Assembly (NCBI RefSeq): GCF_029407905.1
Contig: NC_073627.1
Span: 133,685,697-133,749,696, forward strand
Source of the DNA: Bubalus kerabau
Taxonomy: Eukaryota; Chordata; Mammalia; Artiodactyla; Bovidae
Length of the DNA: 64,000 bases
Direction: 5' to 3'
Shown here: positions 1-24,050 of the stretch, one piece after another
How the letters are laid out: every line of letters starts with the position of its first letter
Position numbering within the stretch: the first letter of the stretch is position 1
Translations under genes and position numbers: made by a program
Notes under the pieces: generated by a model
Databases searched by the model: none
The model's input: the letters and a program-made list of their open reading frames with translations, nothing else
What the model was told of the DNA's origin: nothing

Positions 1-1031
1 TGCTTTGGTTTTTGTTGAGAGTGGATTGGGGGAAAGGTACACATTTATTAGTTGGTTGAGAGAAGTAATGACGAAAGTGTGTTTGGCATGTGGCCCTTCT
101 AGATGCAGAAAGTAATCAAAAGACATTTCCTGAAAGAGTGCAAAGTGCATTGTCTTTTCAGCTTTATTTAAATTAATATTTTTATGCATGACAGGGTACC
201 TATATAAATCAGATTAAGCATGTGGCTTACTCCTGGCCATAGCTAGTATGCAATTTGATTCAGAACTTCAGTATGTAGCACTGAAGTTGTACATGTATGC
301 AGATGTCCATTAATGTTTTGTGAAAGGATGGAGCATACACTTTTCTTTTTTGAGAAAGTATTTGGAACATTATTTGTTTTAAATACTTTGTTTTATTTAA
401 ATATTTTTATTTAAAATTTTTTTTAAATAAAAAAATTTTAAATATTTTAAAAAAATATTTTGTTTTAAATACTTATCTTTGTCCTTTATTCTTTTTTATA
501 TACTTCTTATTAGATAAAATTGGGGGCTTATATTTTTAAAATATGAAGCAAAAATACACTTTCAAACAGTCTAAAAATATTCATGTTTCAACTATATTAA
601 ATGTTGAACTCAGCACCAAAAATATACAATACAAATATGTAAATGTCTAATTGGTAAGGGCTGTGAAGGGTAAGTACAAGATACTATGAGAGTCAGTAAC
701 GGGAAGGACTTTGAAAACATCTTGGAGGAAGTAATTTTAAGAAAGCTGAGAAAGTTTTATTGAATGTTTGGGGTATAACTCCAACTGAGGAAAAACTGGT
801 AAATAAAGCTTATGTAGTTGTAAGAATTTATATGCCATAATTTATATACTAGAATCAAGGAATAGATAATTTTATACAAATTGTATCAGAATAGATGATG
901 GAGACTGCTATATTTAACTCATTTTCTGAAGGTAGCACATCTTTCATTCCCAAACCAGAGAAAAGATAGTATCAGAAAAGAAACAGTAAAGTTATTCTCA
1001 CTCATAGGCACAGATTCCAAAATGTGAGCAT
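1..1031. other. ATP6V1B2 intron, A/T-rich unique sequence
   Basis: Intronic to ATP6V1B2, upstream of the first visible exon. It is very A/T-rich, with a low-complexity T/A patch around 395-470. I recognise no exon or clearly classifiable mobile element here. Confidence 0.6.
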
Positions 1032-1434
1032 AAGTAATTTTATCAGATATATTTTTGGTATTTACTGAAAAAAGCATAAGCTTTCTCTAGCTTAATCTAT
1101 GAATGACCTGAATTATACTGACATTTTCTAATATTAAATCATCTTTGTATTACTAGGATAAATTCTACTTTGTCATAATTCTGTTGACTTTTTAAAACAT
1201 GCTCTTGCTAATATCCAATATGTGGATATTAACAAGAGCATGTTTTAGTGAATATTAGCAAGAGCATGTTTTAAAAAGTCAACAGAATTATGACAAAGTA
1301 GAATTTATCCTAGTAATACAAAGATGATATGATATTAGAAAATGTCAGTATAATTCAGGTCATTCATAGATTAAGCTAGAGAAAGCTTATGCTTTTTTCA
1401 GTAAATACCAAAAATATATCTGATAAAATTACTT
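1032..1434. repeat. 403 bp near-perfect palindrome in an ATP6V1B2 intron
   Basis: The left arm 1032-1214 and right arm 1252-1434 are each 183 nt. They are reverse complements, with two mismatches that I can find (around 1136-1139 paired with 1327-1330) and no indels. The 37 nt spacer 1215-1251 is not unrelated sequence. Together with the inner arm it forms a second hairpin (1193-1217 with 1223-1247) and so holds a partial extra copy of the right arm. In the pre-mRNA this would fold into about 183 bp of nearly perfect duplex. Confidence 0.95.
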
Positions 1435-1439
1435 GCTTC

Positions 1440-3180
1440 TTTAAAAAAAAAAAAAGAAGAAAAAAAAGGTGGTTTTAGAAATAAGGGGTAGAGCAAACTT
1501 TCAAATTCTCTTAAAGGCTATCCACCATAACCTACCACAAACAGCATCCTAAGGGGAGACTCTGGGAACATTCCCATTTAAGTCAGGAACAAGATGAGGG
1601 GGCCCATTGTCACCACCACTCTCCATCTTTGTTTATCCTTTTGCTTGAACCCTGATCAGTGTTGTGGGAAAAAGAAATTAGGGGATATAGGGATTAAAAA
1701 GGAAAAGGCACAACTATCATCATTTCTTGGTACTATGATTAAACGGAAAACACAAGTCATTCAGTGGACAGACTGTTGGAAACAGTGGTGGTAAACAGTG
1801 TTGCTGGATACAGAAGATCAGTCTGTAGAAATCATTAGTGTTTTGTATGCGAGGAGTAACTACTGGAATAACTAGTAACTTTTTACAGAAAACTGTGAAA
1901 CTTTGTTGAAAGACATAAAAGAAGACTTCAAGTAAGAGGAGATTCCATACCCATGAATGAAAAGACTCAGAATTCTTCCCAGGTGACAAAATCAGTTAGA
2001 AGCAGATAATAAAGATTTGGTACAGGAGTGAGCAGGCATTTCAGTGGAACAAAATTAAGATTCTTAAAACCTGCTCTTCTCACACCTGAGAATTTGCCTT
2101 GATAAATGATAAAGTCTACATTACAAGTCACTGGGGGCTATTTGTATTACTCAGTACATAAGAGTTGGGGCATTTGGCTTCCTGTATAGAAAAAAGAAAA
2201 ATGAGAAAAATACAATTACTTACCAGAAATAAATCCAAATGGATTAAAGACCTAAACATGAAAAATCTATCAGAAGACAATATAGAAGACCATTTTTATT
2301 TGTGATTTTAGATTGGAAGGTTTTCCTACAAAAAAGGCAAATTATAAAGGCAAATAAGTCATTTTATTGCAAAAACTTCTGTATGATTAAGATTACCATA
2401 AATAAAATTTAAAAAGACTGGGAGCAGATACTTGGAAAAGAATTAATATTCAGAATCTATGAGACTTATCTAAAAATAAATTAGAGTAAGCAGATTCAGT
2501 TGAAAAGTGAGGAAAATATGTTAATAAGCCAGTTACAGGAAGTGAAGTCAGAATTGTCAGTGAACATGAAAAGATGCTTAGTAGAATCAGAAAAATGCAA
2601 ATTGAAAGATACTATTCTTTATTTTATCAAAATGGTAAAAATTAAAGTTTGATATAAGATTGGCAAAGATGTAGGGGAAAGATACTTTTCTATGCTACTA
2701 GGAAATTGTAAAGATTACTCCTTTGCAGAGTAATTTCACAGAAAAATGGACACAACCTGTAACCTGCCACTAGGTAACTAAATACCGTAGGGAAACTTAG
2801 ACCCACTTGCATGAGGAGCCACATGTGAGAATGTCCATTGCAGTATGTTTGTACTAGTATAAATTTGGAACAACCTTGAACACCAGTGATAGAAGAACAG
2901 CTGGATGAAATGTAATATCACTTGACTTTATCTTAAATATTACCATGACGGACCCAAAATATTCAGGCAAGTGGGAAAAAACCAAATTGCAAGATGATAT
3001 GTTTAGTATGTTCCCGTTTAGGCAAATGAAACATTAACGGTATATTTTTGGAAACATGCAATTTAAAATATTAAAATGGACTAGAGGAGTACACTTCTGG
3101 TTAGGAGAAGTGTATATTGAGGGGGGTATATTAGCATTATTTATAATGAGTAATTATTTTGTTGTTTAGTTGCATTTTAT
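1440..3180 (+). mobile_element. Old degenerate L1 (ORF2 region), sense
   Basis: Forward-strand translation gives broken pieces that resemble L1 ORF2 reverse transcriptase. FKSGTR*GGPLSP (about 1578-1620) is followed by an IGIKKEKAQLSSF segment in the place of the FADD active-site region. Downstream pieces resemble the thumb region and a WIKDLNM motif near 2235. Many stops and an altered catalytic motif show a long-dead copy. Confidence 0.6.
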
Positions 3181-3573
3181 TCCTGTTCTCCAATAGCACA
3201 AGATGATTAGTGATTAAACAGCCCAGAAGCAAGCATCATTGCTGAGTAGAGGGAATATAGTTGTTAGTTTTATCATCTTTCTATAGTCTGAAAACCTAAA
3301 AATATACATGGAAGAAAAAAGAATTAACTGCTGTGTTTCCATAGAATCAAGATTCTTCTTTCTATGCCTTTTGCTGTGTTTGCCAGAATGTGTGCCAGCA
3401 GTGAGTGTTTTAAGGACTTAAACTACCTGAGGATATTTTAACCTCTTGATGTATACCTGCATGTATAGGGGATGTGTAGGGATTGCACAAGCATGTGTGC
3501 TGTGATAGAGCCTATAGAGCATTTGGGCTTCTAAAACGTTGGTTTATTGAGCCTTTGTTTTTTTCCTATTTAG

Positions 3574-15930
<12,357 letters not shown>

Positions 15931-17240
15931 CTGCTACTTCATCGCTGGCTCGATGCTCTTGTGAAGTACTGGTTCTATTTTCTTTATTCCTTTTGCACTC
16001 CCCCATCCCCACCTTTGTGTGGAGTTTACTGTGTTACCCTGTAATTAAAAACAAAGACTAGGTAACATACTGTGCCAGTGTTGCAATGTTTTAAACTGCT
16101 AACAGACTTTAAAATATCCCCTGTTTAGAAAAACCTGGATCCTTCCAACGTTTTCTTCAAAGCAGCTGAGAGTTGGAGGTGGAGTTTTTCATCGATGTGT
16201 GTATTTGTGCATAGTGGTGTACCTTACTGCCTAGTGTCCTCATTATTGGGGTCTCTTAGCCCTTGCCTCTCCACCCTGGCAATAGTATCACTATCTGAAG
16301 TTACAGTGCTTTGGTCTCCAAGCTAGGGACAAGAGAGGGGTCTGAAAGACACTTCTCAGAGCCAAGAGGCTTTCCTGAGCGCTGGTTTTAGATTTTGGTA
16401 TGCCTCGGGGTCTGTGCCGCTGCTCTCAGCAGATGGTTTTTACTGCCCGCCTGCTCTTTCCTGTCTAATAGATAGACTAGAAGAGGAGTTTCCATTTCCT
16501 CTTTGGTACGGATTAGCTTCAACGTCCATGTCTTACTGCTCTTCCTCCCTATGAATAACACAGAATCATGCCACTTTTGCCCTGCTGGCATCGCTCTGAG
16601 CAGCAAGATGCCCTGTCCTAATGATCATTACTGGGTTTCCATGCAGAAGAATCATCATTACAATAATTAATAGAACTTTGCTTGGAAAGAGTTGGGATAC
16701 AATTTTTTAAGAGTTAAAAAAAAAATCCTTTCTACACTTGGACATGCCAACAGTGGTTTTAAGTTTCTAGAATGTTGACCAGATGCTAGAAAGGCAAGTG
16801 GGGAAGAGAAAGCACTTCTGTTTATGGATTTTTTAATTTAATGTATGGATATTTTAAACTCTGTTAGATAGTAGCCTTTGGGAAATCCCCTATTGGGTCC
16901 TGCTTTTCGACCTCTTTGCCTTTTCAGGGTAGTCTTGTGGCACAAGTGACAGCATTAAAAGCTTTAGCCTTTTAATTCCTCCTCCTTCCTGCTGCGAGCC
17001 CTGAGCTGTCTTCTATGCACTTCTGACATGTCTCCTGTTGGGTCTCTGTGTTCTTTGTTCCTTGGGTGCAATAGCAGCTTCTCCGTGCATTCCATCTTTC
17101 TTTCAAGTTGTGTAAAGTTCTTCAGTTTTTTCTCTGAAGGTGTAGGGGGTGGGGGCGGGGGAGGTCAGCATGATTATATTTTAATGTAGAAAATGTGACC
17201 TGGATATAAAATGAAAATAAATATTAAATTAAATGAAAAT
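15931..17240 (+). other. ATP6V1B2: ATP6V1B2 3'UTR
   Basis: This is about 1.3 kb of repeat-free sequence between the TAG stop and a canonical AATAAA at 17216-17221. A G-rich run at 17149-17165 precedes the signal. The cleavage site near 17240 is inferred from the usual 15-25 nt spacing. I saw no splice sites or competing ORF that would argue against a single terminal exon. Confidence 0.75.
17216..17221 (+). promoter_or_regulatory. ATP6V1B2: ATP6V1B2 poly(A) signal AATAAA
   Basis: Canonical hexamer in an A/T-rich stretch about 1.29 kb past the stop codon. It is the only canonical hexamer I noticed in the presumed 3'UTR. Earlier A-rich variants such as AATTAAA near 16043 could give shorter isoforms. 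Confidence 0.7.
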
Positions 17241-17754
17241 TACCTATAGTGACTCTGTATCTTCTCATCAAAAAAGTAGTAGCAAAAAGCAAGTATATAA
17301 TAATAATGCACCTCTTTGATTCACAGTTTTGAGCATCATAACCAATGTTGTGAATCAGGTCCTCTTACAGGGGAACCATGTTTTGTATACCTGTCTGCGT
17401 TGTAGGTTGCCCTTTCGAGCTCTTTTCTATAATACCTCTTCCGCTGTATTACAGTTTGATTCAGAGTCGGGAGTCCCTAAGGTTGTTATAGCATTGTTTG
17501 TTGCAAACATTCTCCAGACTTTGAGAGCCTGTCTGCCACGAATGAAAGAGGGTAATAAATAGAAAGTGAAAGACATACTGAAGCAGACTGAAACTTATTT
17601 CCAGTAAAATCTGAAACAGATGTCCAGTATATAAAGAAAACATAGTGGTTAAGGCACAAGAACGTGGCATCACGGCAGCCTCCCACTTCTTTCCCCTCCT
17701 CAACTCAAAGCGCATTCAGATGTGGAGGAAAGGCTCCGTCATGGCAAGAATAGG

Positions 17755-17915
17755 GAGACCTGGGTTCTGAGTCTGGTGCTGCCGCTAAGCATGTGATCTT
17801 GCTAAGTCACTTAACAGATCTGTGTTCCTTGTAGGGTTATTATATGGACTTGAGGTTTTGTATATGAAACATTAAGACAGTGCTGGGTCCATGGCAGGCA
17901 CTCTTACAGTAGGCC
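17755..17915 (+). mobile_element. MIR SINE
   Basis: It has GACCTGGGTTCTGAGTCTGG, then GATCTTGCTAAGTCACTTAA and GTGCTGGGTCCATGGCAGG, the ordered blocks of MIR. It lies just beyond the ATP6V1B2 3' end. The flanks 17241-17754 and 17916-18526 hold nothing I recognise. Confidence 0.75.
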
Positions 17916-18526
17916 ACTTTTAATAACAGCTTTATTAAGGCAGACTTAACTACTCTTAAATGATACTTGGGATTAGTTAGTTAAGTAGCACTCTTGTTAG
18001 TTTGTTATCTTTTAGTGAAACATTTTCTTAGTGTACCTCTTTGTGCCAGTGATAAGACTTAACTAAAAGACCAATTAAAGTTATGCTTTAATGTGGACTC
18101 TCACTATGATTAAATTTTTTAAAGAGAAAAAGTTTTCTTTGCAGTTGGCTTAGAGTATTTGGGAGGTCTCTTCAAAGTTCAGGCTAACTAAGCCATTAAG
18201 CATTTATTGCTTGCAGTTGACTGTCACTTCAGTCTCTAAGGTTTCATGTAAGTGAAAAAATGTTTTCTGGCTAATAAATGCCTCACTGAGATGTTTTATT
18301 CTCAGCAGCTGTGGATGGTGTCCGGTGTCTGGGGTGAACAAAGCATTGTCTGCTTTTGAAATTTTCTCTTATACCAGTAATGGAAAGTTAGCTTAGTCCA
18401 GTATTAGGGAACAACAGAAAATAGTTTCCTAGGCCTAACTGAAAATACAGTTTAAAGATGACCAGAAAAACTCAGCAAGGCAGTTCTTGAAGGACAGAGA
18501 ATGTAAGTACAAAGAAATGGGTTTTG

Positions 18527-18668
18527 GGGACTTCCCTACTGGCTAAGACTCCATGCTTCCAATGGAGGGGGGGCCAGGGTTTGATCCCTGGTCAGGGAAC
18601 TAGATCCCACATGCTGCAGCAGATCCATTGCAGTCAAATAAATAAAGATATATAATGTAAAAAAAAAT
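18527..18668 (+). mobile_element. CHR-type tRNA-Glu SINE
   Basis: GGGACTTCCCTACTGGCTAA head, TGATCCCTGGTCAGGGAACT body and an A-rich tail. Confidence 0.85.
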
Positions 18669-19046
18669 TTTTTTTTTCTTTAATGAAAATCATATTCCTT
18701 ACTCAGCTACCAACTGTAGTTTTACTCCAGACTTTCTCCAGTCTGGAGTTGAATACCTGCCTAGCAGTCAAGCAAATGATGTGGAGTCCTAGCCTGCATT
18801 CGCCCTGCAGTAGCAACAGGGAACCGATGTTGAGAAACAGAAATCTCGCCAGTGACTCATCAGCCACAGAGCTTTGTATCTTTGGCAAGAATGGCAAAAC
18901 CTGCCCCAAAGATGTGGTAAATATTTTCAGACAGCTGGGCAACTTGGGCATTGTTGATCCCCCTCCTGATCAGTCTGCTGCTGCTCCCTGTTGAGGAAAG
19001 AACAGCCTCTGCCTCTGGCTGCCCTCGAGGCTAAAGACAGATGACC

Positions 19047-19352
19047 ATTGTTCAGTCGCTCAGTCATGTCTGACTCTTTGCGACCCCATGGACCGCAGCA
19101 CACCAGGCTTCCCTGTCTTTCACCGTCTCCCCAAGTCTGTTCATAACTCATGTCCATTGAGTCAGTGATGCCATCCAACCATCTCATCCTCTGTCACCCC
19201 CTTCTCCTGCCTTCAATCTTTCCCAGCATCAGGGTCTCCCATTGAGTCAGCTGTTCTCATCAGGTGGCCAAAGTTTTAGAGCTTCAGCTTCAGCATCCGT
19301 CCTTCCAATGAATATTCAAGGTTGATTTCCTTTAGGATTGGCTGGTTGTCTG
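19047..19352 (-). mobile_element. BovB LINE 3' fragment, antisense
   Basis: The plus strand reads TTCAGTCGCTCAGTCATGTC through to the TTCCTTTAGGATTGGCTGG block, which is the reverse complement of the BovB 3' end. Confidence 0.85.
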
Positions 19353-19551
19353 GGCTTGGTCAGTCCCCTGGCAGACCTAACCTTGAGTAGAAAACAAGGC
19401 AGTTTTATGTGATTAGTAACAATAAGTAGTACACATATGACAGACCACTTTTCTCCAAACTCTAGAGCATTTTATACATTTAATAAATTTGTGACTTGTT
19501 CAGGGTCCTGCAAGAAAAGCAGAACATGAGCTAGAACCAGGATCTTTAAAC

Positions 19552-19615
19552 CGAGTTTAGAGCACTTTCTAGAGTGCTCTTTTCGAGTTTAGAGCACTTT
19601 CTAGAGTGCTCTTTT
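19552..19615. repeat. Two perfect tandem copies of a 32 bp palindromic unit
   Basis: Units 19552-19583 and 19584-19615 are identical. Each contains AGAGCAC and GTGCTCT separated by TTTCTAGA, so each can form its own hairpin. Confidence 0.95.
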
Positions 19616-19842
19616 AACAGCCAGGTGTCACTCGATAACTGAAACAGGCATCCAAAAATCTGGCCATTCTCTGGAAACGAGGACTTCAGGTAGTGGCTAA
19701 AGTTCCAGTATTTTATGGGATGTAGTGGTACTGTGGATATAAACAAAAGCCTTGATGGGCTCGGGTCAAGAACCTTGATGCTCACACCACAAGCTAAGCT
19801 CTTTGAGACACCAGACTCAAAAGGCTATATGAGGTTACTTTT

Positions 19843-20359
19843 CAGTTCAGTTTAGTTGCTCAGTCGTGTCCGACTCTTTGCGACCCCATAGACTGTAGCA
19901 CGCCAGGCTTCCCTGTCCATCACCAATCCCTGGGGTTTACTCAAACTCATGTCCATTGAGTTGGTGATGCCATCCAACCATCTGATCCTCTGTCGTCCCC
20001 TTCTCCTCCTGCCTTCAATCTTTCCCAGCATCGGGGTCTTTTCAAATGAGTCAGTTCTTCGCATCAGGTGGCCGAAGTATAGGAGTTTCAGCTTCAACAT
20101 CAGTCCTTCCAATGACTATTCAAGACTGATTTCCTTTACGATGGACTGGTTGGATCTCCTTGCAGTCCACAGGACTCTCAAGAGTCTTCTCCAACACCAC
20201 AGTTCAAAAGCATCAATTCTTTGGTTCTCAGCTTTCTTTATACTGCAACTCTCACATCCATACATGACTGCTGGAAAAATCATAGCTTTGACTAGACAGA
20301 CCTTTGTTGGCAAAGTAATGTCTCTACTTTTTAATATGCTGTCTAGGTTGGTCATAACT
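19843..20359 (-). mobile_element. BovB LINE fragment, antisense (RT C-terminus and 3' end)
   Basis: Reverse-strand translation gives the end of BovB reverse transcriptase (TKVCLVKAMIFPAVMYGCES) followed by a region with WCWRRLLRV and GRRRRGRQRIRWLDG. The copy is 5'-truncated and has stops and frame changes. Confidence 0.9.
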
Positions 20360-20763
20360 TTTCAAGCAGTTGTATTCTTCATTCCCACTAGAGGGCAGCA
20401 GCTCCTGAACAGTCAGGTACATGCAGACACTCCTTGAAGCAGAAGGGCAGTCAGAGTTCACTGAATCCCATGGTATGTTTTTGGAGCCGCATGTTAGCCT
20501 GGGTGCCATAATGGAACACACTCTAATAAAAATAAACAGAAACTTGTACAAAGGGGCTTACACTGTAGAATCAGATCTAGAAGAATCATAAGAGTTTTCT
20601 CGTCCAACCCTCCTCTTAACTAAAAGCCCTTTTAAGCCTCTGCAGTGTTAAGACCGAGCTTCTGGTGAGTCTGGAACTGTCTCAGGAGGCAGTCCACTCG
20701 AGGGATGGACCTCTCTCGTGGTTGAAATCTTCCTGAATCGAGGTGAAACTTGTCTCTCTGTAA

Positions 20764-20985
20764 GCCTTCCCAGATGGCACTAGTGATAAAGAACCCACCT
20801 GCCAGTGCAGGTAGATGTAAGAGATGTGAGTGTGATCCCTTAGTTGGGAGGATCCCCTGGAGGAGAGCACGGCAGCCCACTCCAGAACTATTGCCTGGAG
20901 AATCGTATGGACAGAGGAGCCTGACAGGCTGCAGTCCGTGGGGCTGCAAAGAGGCGGACACGACTGAAGCTGCATAGCACACATG
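20764..20985 (+). mobile_element. Bov-tA SINE
   Basis: A tRNA-like head (GCCTTCCCAGATGGCACTAG) fused to a Bov-A body ending GACACGACTGAAGC. The region 20360-20763 before it shows no recognised element. Confidence 0.88.
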
Positions 20986-21136
20986 CATCAGGCCACATAG
21001 CAGTGTCCTTGACCTTCCTCCCAGGGCTCTTCCATGTGAAAACACACCACTGCTCTCAACATAGTTGCCACTTCTATATCTTCAGTCTAAATATTTCTAG
21101 ATCCCTTAACCATCTTTCACTTCATGGGTGATAGGA

Positions 21137-21632
21137 TTACAAACCTAGAAAGCATATTAAAAAGCAGAGACATCACTTTGCCTACAAAGGTCCGTATAGT
21201 CAAAGCTGTGGTTTTTCCAGTAGTCATGTATGGAGGTGAGAGTTGGACCATAAAGAAGGCTGAGCAGTGAAGAACTGATGCTTTCAAACTGTGGTGTTGG
21301 AGAAGACTCTTGAGAGTCCCTTGGACAGCAAGATCAAACCAGTCAATCCTAAAGGAACTCAGCCCTGAATATTCATTGGAAGGACTGATGCTGAAGCTGA
21401 GACTCCAAAACTTTGGCCACCTGATTCAAAGAGCTCACTCACTGGAAAAGACCCTGATGCTGGAAAAGATTGAAGGCAGGAGGGGAAGAGGGTAACAGAG
21501 GATGAAATAATTGGATGACATCATCGATTCAATGAACATGAGCTTTGGGAGATGGTGAAGGACAGGGAAGCCTAGTGTGCTAGAGTCCATGGGATCACAA
21601 AGAGACATAACTGAGCAACTGAAAACAACAAT
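21137..21632 (+). mobile_element. BovB LINE 3' fragment, sense
   Basis: It starts at GCATATTAAAAAGCAGAGAC and ends GAGCAACTGAAAACAACAAT. It covers the same portion of BovB as the antisense copy at 19843-20359 but in the opposite orientation, so the two form a diverged inverted pair. Next comes 21633-22234, with nothing recognised. Confidence 0.88.
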
Positions 21633-22234
21633 GAGGATTATTTATCCCTTCAGTAACTGACCCAGATCTAATATAGAAAAGGGATCTTTGTACTTCAGTT
21701 TTAGCTTTATGTTGTAGCTTTATGTCTGTAGGTGGTCTCTCAAATGTAGAGGCTTAACCCATGGAAATCAAGTTCTCTCCTCACTGAGGAGTTGGAGTTG
21801 ATCTTCAGGACCAGTTATCACTGAGGCTAAAGTTTCTGGAAACTTCAGTATGCTGAAAGCTAAAACATTTTAATCTTTGGTTCTATTATACTTTCCCCTG
21901 ATCTGCCGCTCAGCAGCAGTCGGGTGTAACCCAAACACAAAGGAAGTTTCTTTAACAGCTTACTTACTAAATACATTACTCACTGTACAGATAAGATTCA
22001 AGTACAGATAAGTACAAAGACATAAGAATCCTGTAAACCTGTCACTCAGGAAAAGTATGAACATTTTGTCCTACAGAATCCCTTAACAGTCGTGCCTTTG
22101 CCAACTGTGGCTTTGCCCACCCATCTTTCTAAGCCAAAGCCCTTGGCAATTATGGCTTCTTTCTCCCACAGACTGAGTATACTGACTGTGGGACTTACGT
22201 CAAGAAGAGATGTGTTTAAGCTATAACTTCTCAG

Positions 22235-22458
22235 TGTGCTGTACTCAGTTACTTCAGTTGTGTCCAATTCTTTGTGACCCTAGGGACCGTAGTCCACCAG
22301 GCTCCTCTGTCCTTGGGATTCTCCAGGCAAGAATACTGGAGTGGGTTGCTGTGCCCTCCTCCAGGGGATCTTCCCAACCAAGGGATTGAACCCTCATCTC
22401 TTGCTTCTGCAGCATTGGCAGGTGGGTTCTTTTCCACTAGCACTACCTGGGAAGCCCC
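22235..22458 (-). mobile_element. Bov-tA SINE, antisense
   Basis: The plus strand starts with an antisense Bov-A end and finishes CACTACCTGGGAAGCCCC, the reverse complement of the tRNA-like head. Confidence 0.88.
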
Positions 22459-22583
22459 TTAAATTCTCAATACATACACTTACAAAACAGTGAGCCACAT
22501 GGTTTAATCAGAAAGCCATCAGAGTTAAAGCAACACAGATCATGGATTTCTCCAACCTCCATGAAGGGAATTATGGTCCCCTA

Positions 22584-22954
22584 GCATTGGAGAAGGAAAT
22601 GGCAGTCCACTCCAGTGTTCTTGCCTGGAGGGTCCCAGGGACGGTGGAGCCTGGTGGGCTACCGTCTGTGGGGTCGCAGAGTCGGACACGACTGAAGCGA
22701 CTTAGCAGCAGCACCAGCAACCCCATGGATGGAGGGGCCTGGTGGGCTGCAGTCCATGAGGTCGTGAAGAGTTGGACACGACTGAGTGACTTCACTTTCA
22801 CTTTTCATTGTCATGCATTGGAGAAGGAAATGGCAACCTGCTCCAGTGTTCTTGTCTGGAGAATCCCAGGGACGGTGGAGCCTGGTGGGCTGCCGTCTAT
22901 GGGGTTGCACAGAGTCGGACACAACTGAAGTGACTTAGCAGCAGCAGCAGCACT
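22584..22954 (+). mobile_element. Bov-A2 SINE with an extra partial monomer (trimer)
   Basis: There are three Bov-A units: a full one (22584-22713), one lacking about its first 50 bp (22721-22816) and a third full one (22817-22954) ending in (GCA)n. Ordinary Bov-A2 has two units. Confidence 0.85.
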
Positions 22955-23097
22955 ACTCGGGCTTCCTAAGGGCTTCAACAACCTGTGAAAACATCAGGCA
23001 GTTATTTGCATTTTTGCCAAGGATTCTGAAAGATACAAGAACACGAGTGTGAAAGATGTTTTAAGCCAGTAAGGGCTGGCATGGAGGAATGTAATCA

Positions 23098-23225
23098 CAG
23101 GAGTTCTCTGGTGACCTAGTGGTTAGGATTCTGGGCTTTCCTTGCCATGACCCGGCTTCCACCCCTGGTCAGGGAACTGAGATTCTGCAAGCCAAGTGGT
23201 GAAGCAAAAAGAGAGAGAAAGAAAT
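23098..23225 (+). mobile_element. CHR-type tRNA-Glu SINE (diverged)
   Basis: GAGTTCTCTGGTGACCTAGT head and CCTGGTCAGGGAACTGAGAT body, A/G-rich tail. Confidence 0.7.
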
Positions 23226-23339
23226 GTTAATTATAGCTTCCTTCTGCAGACCGTGCTTTCCAGGAGAATCTGACAAATCATTACCTGAAGCAGGAACACT
23301 GAAGGCCTGGCAGAAGAATGGTTATGACTGAGTGCATTT

Positions 23340-23720
23340 TTCTAAAAATAGCAACTTTATTGAGATACCATTCACATACCATACAATTCATCCATTTAAA
23401 GTGTGCCTTTCGTTTCGTTTTTTTTTTTTAGTATAGTTATGGAGTTGTGTAACTGGCCCTACAATCAATTTTAAAATATTTTGATATTCACCCTCTCCCC
23501 CCCAAAAACAAATCCTGTACCCAGCAGAAGTTATTCCCCATTTCCCCCAACCCTGTTAGTCCTAGGCAACCACTGACTTTTCTGTCCCTGTGGTTTGCCT
23601 ATTCTGACCATTTCATATAGATGGAATCGTATAATATGTGGTCCTCTAATGACTGCTTCTTTCACTTAACCTAATGTTTTCAAGACTTCAGTGTACATAC
23701 ATCAATGCTACTCTCAATTC
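23340..23720 (-). mobile_element. L1 3' end, antisense
   Basis: CTTTATTGAGATACCATTCAC through TCTGACCATTTCATATAGAT and TTTCACTTAACCTAATG, matching antisense L1 3' sequence. Confidence 0.75.
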
Positions 23721-23823
23721 ATCCCACCCTCTCCTTCCCCTCCCCCAACCCCCCATGTTCACAAGTCTGTTCTTTACATCTTCATCTCTATCCTTGCCCT
23801 GGAAATAGGTTAATCTGTACTAC

Positions 23824-24050
23824 TGGACTTCCTAGGTGGCTCTAGTGGTAAAGAACCCAGCTGCCAATGCAGGAAACAAGACATGCAGGTTCGATCCCTG
23901 GGTCGGGAAGATCCCCTGAAGAAGGGCACAACAACCCATTCCAGTATTCTTGCCTGGAGAATCCCATGGACAGAGGATTCTTTCGGGCTACAGTCCATAG
24001 GATCGCACAGCGTAGGACACGACTGAAGCGATTTAGCATGTACGTGCATA
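23824..24050 (+). mobile_element. Bov-tA SINE
   Basis: GGACTTCCTAGGTGGCTCTA head, GATCCCTGGGTCGGGAAGAT box B region and a Bov-A body. Confidence 0.88.

Noticed and set aside
1594..1794. 66-codon frame as a possible small gene
   Set aside because: It coincides with degenerate L1 reverse transcriptase wording and is not a host gene.
20764..20840. tRNA-like sequences at the heads of Bov-tA and CHR elements
   Set aside because: They are tRNA-derived SINE promoters with box A/B remnants, not functional tRNA genes: no cloverleaf with a plausible anticodon arm and many dispersed copies.
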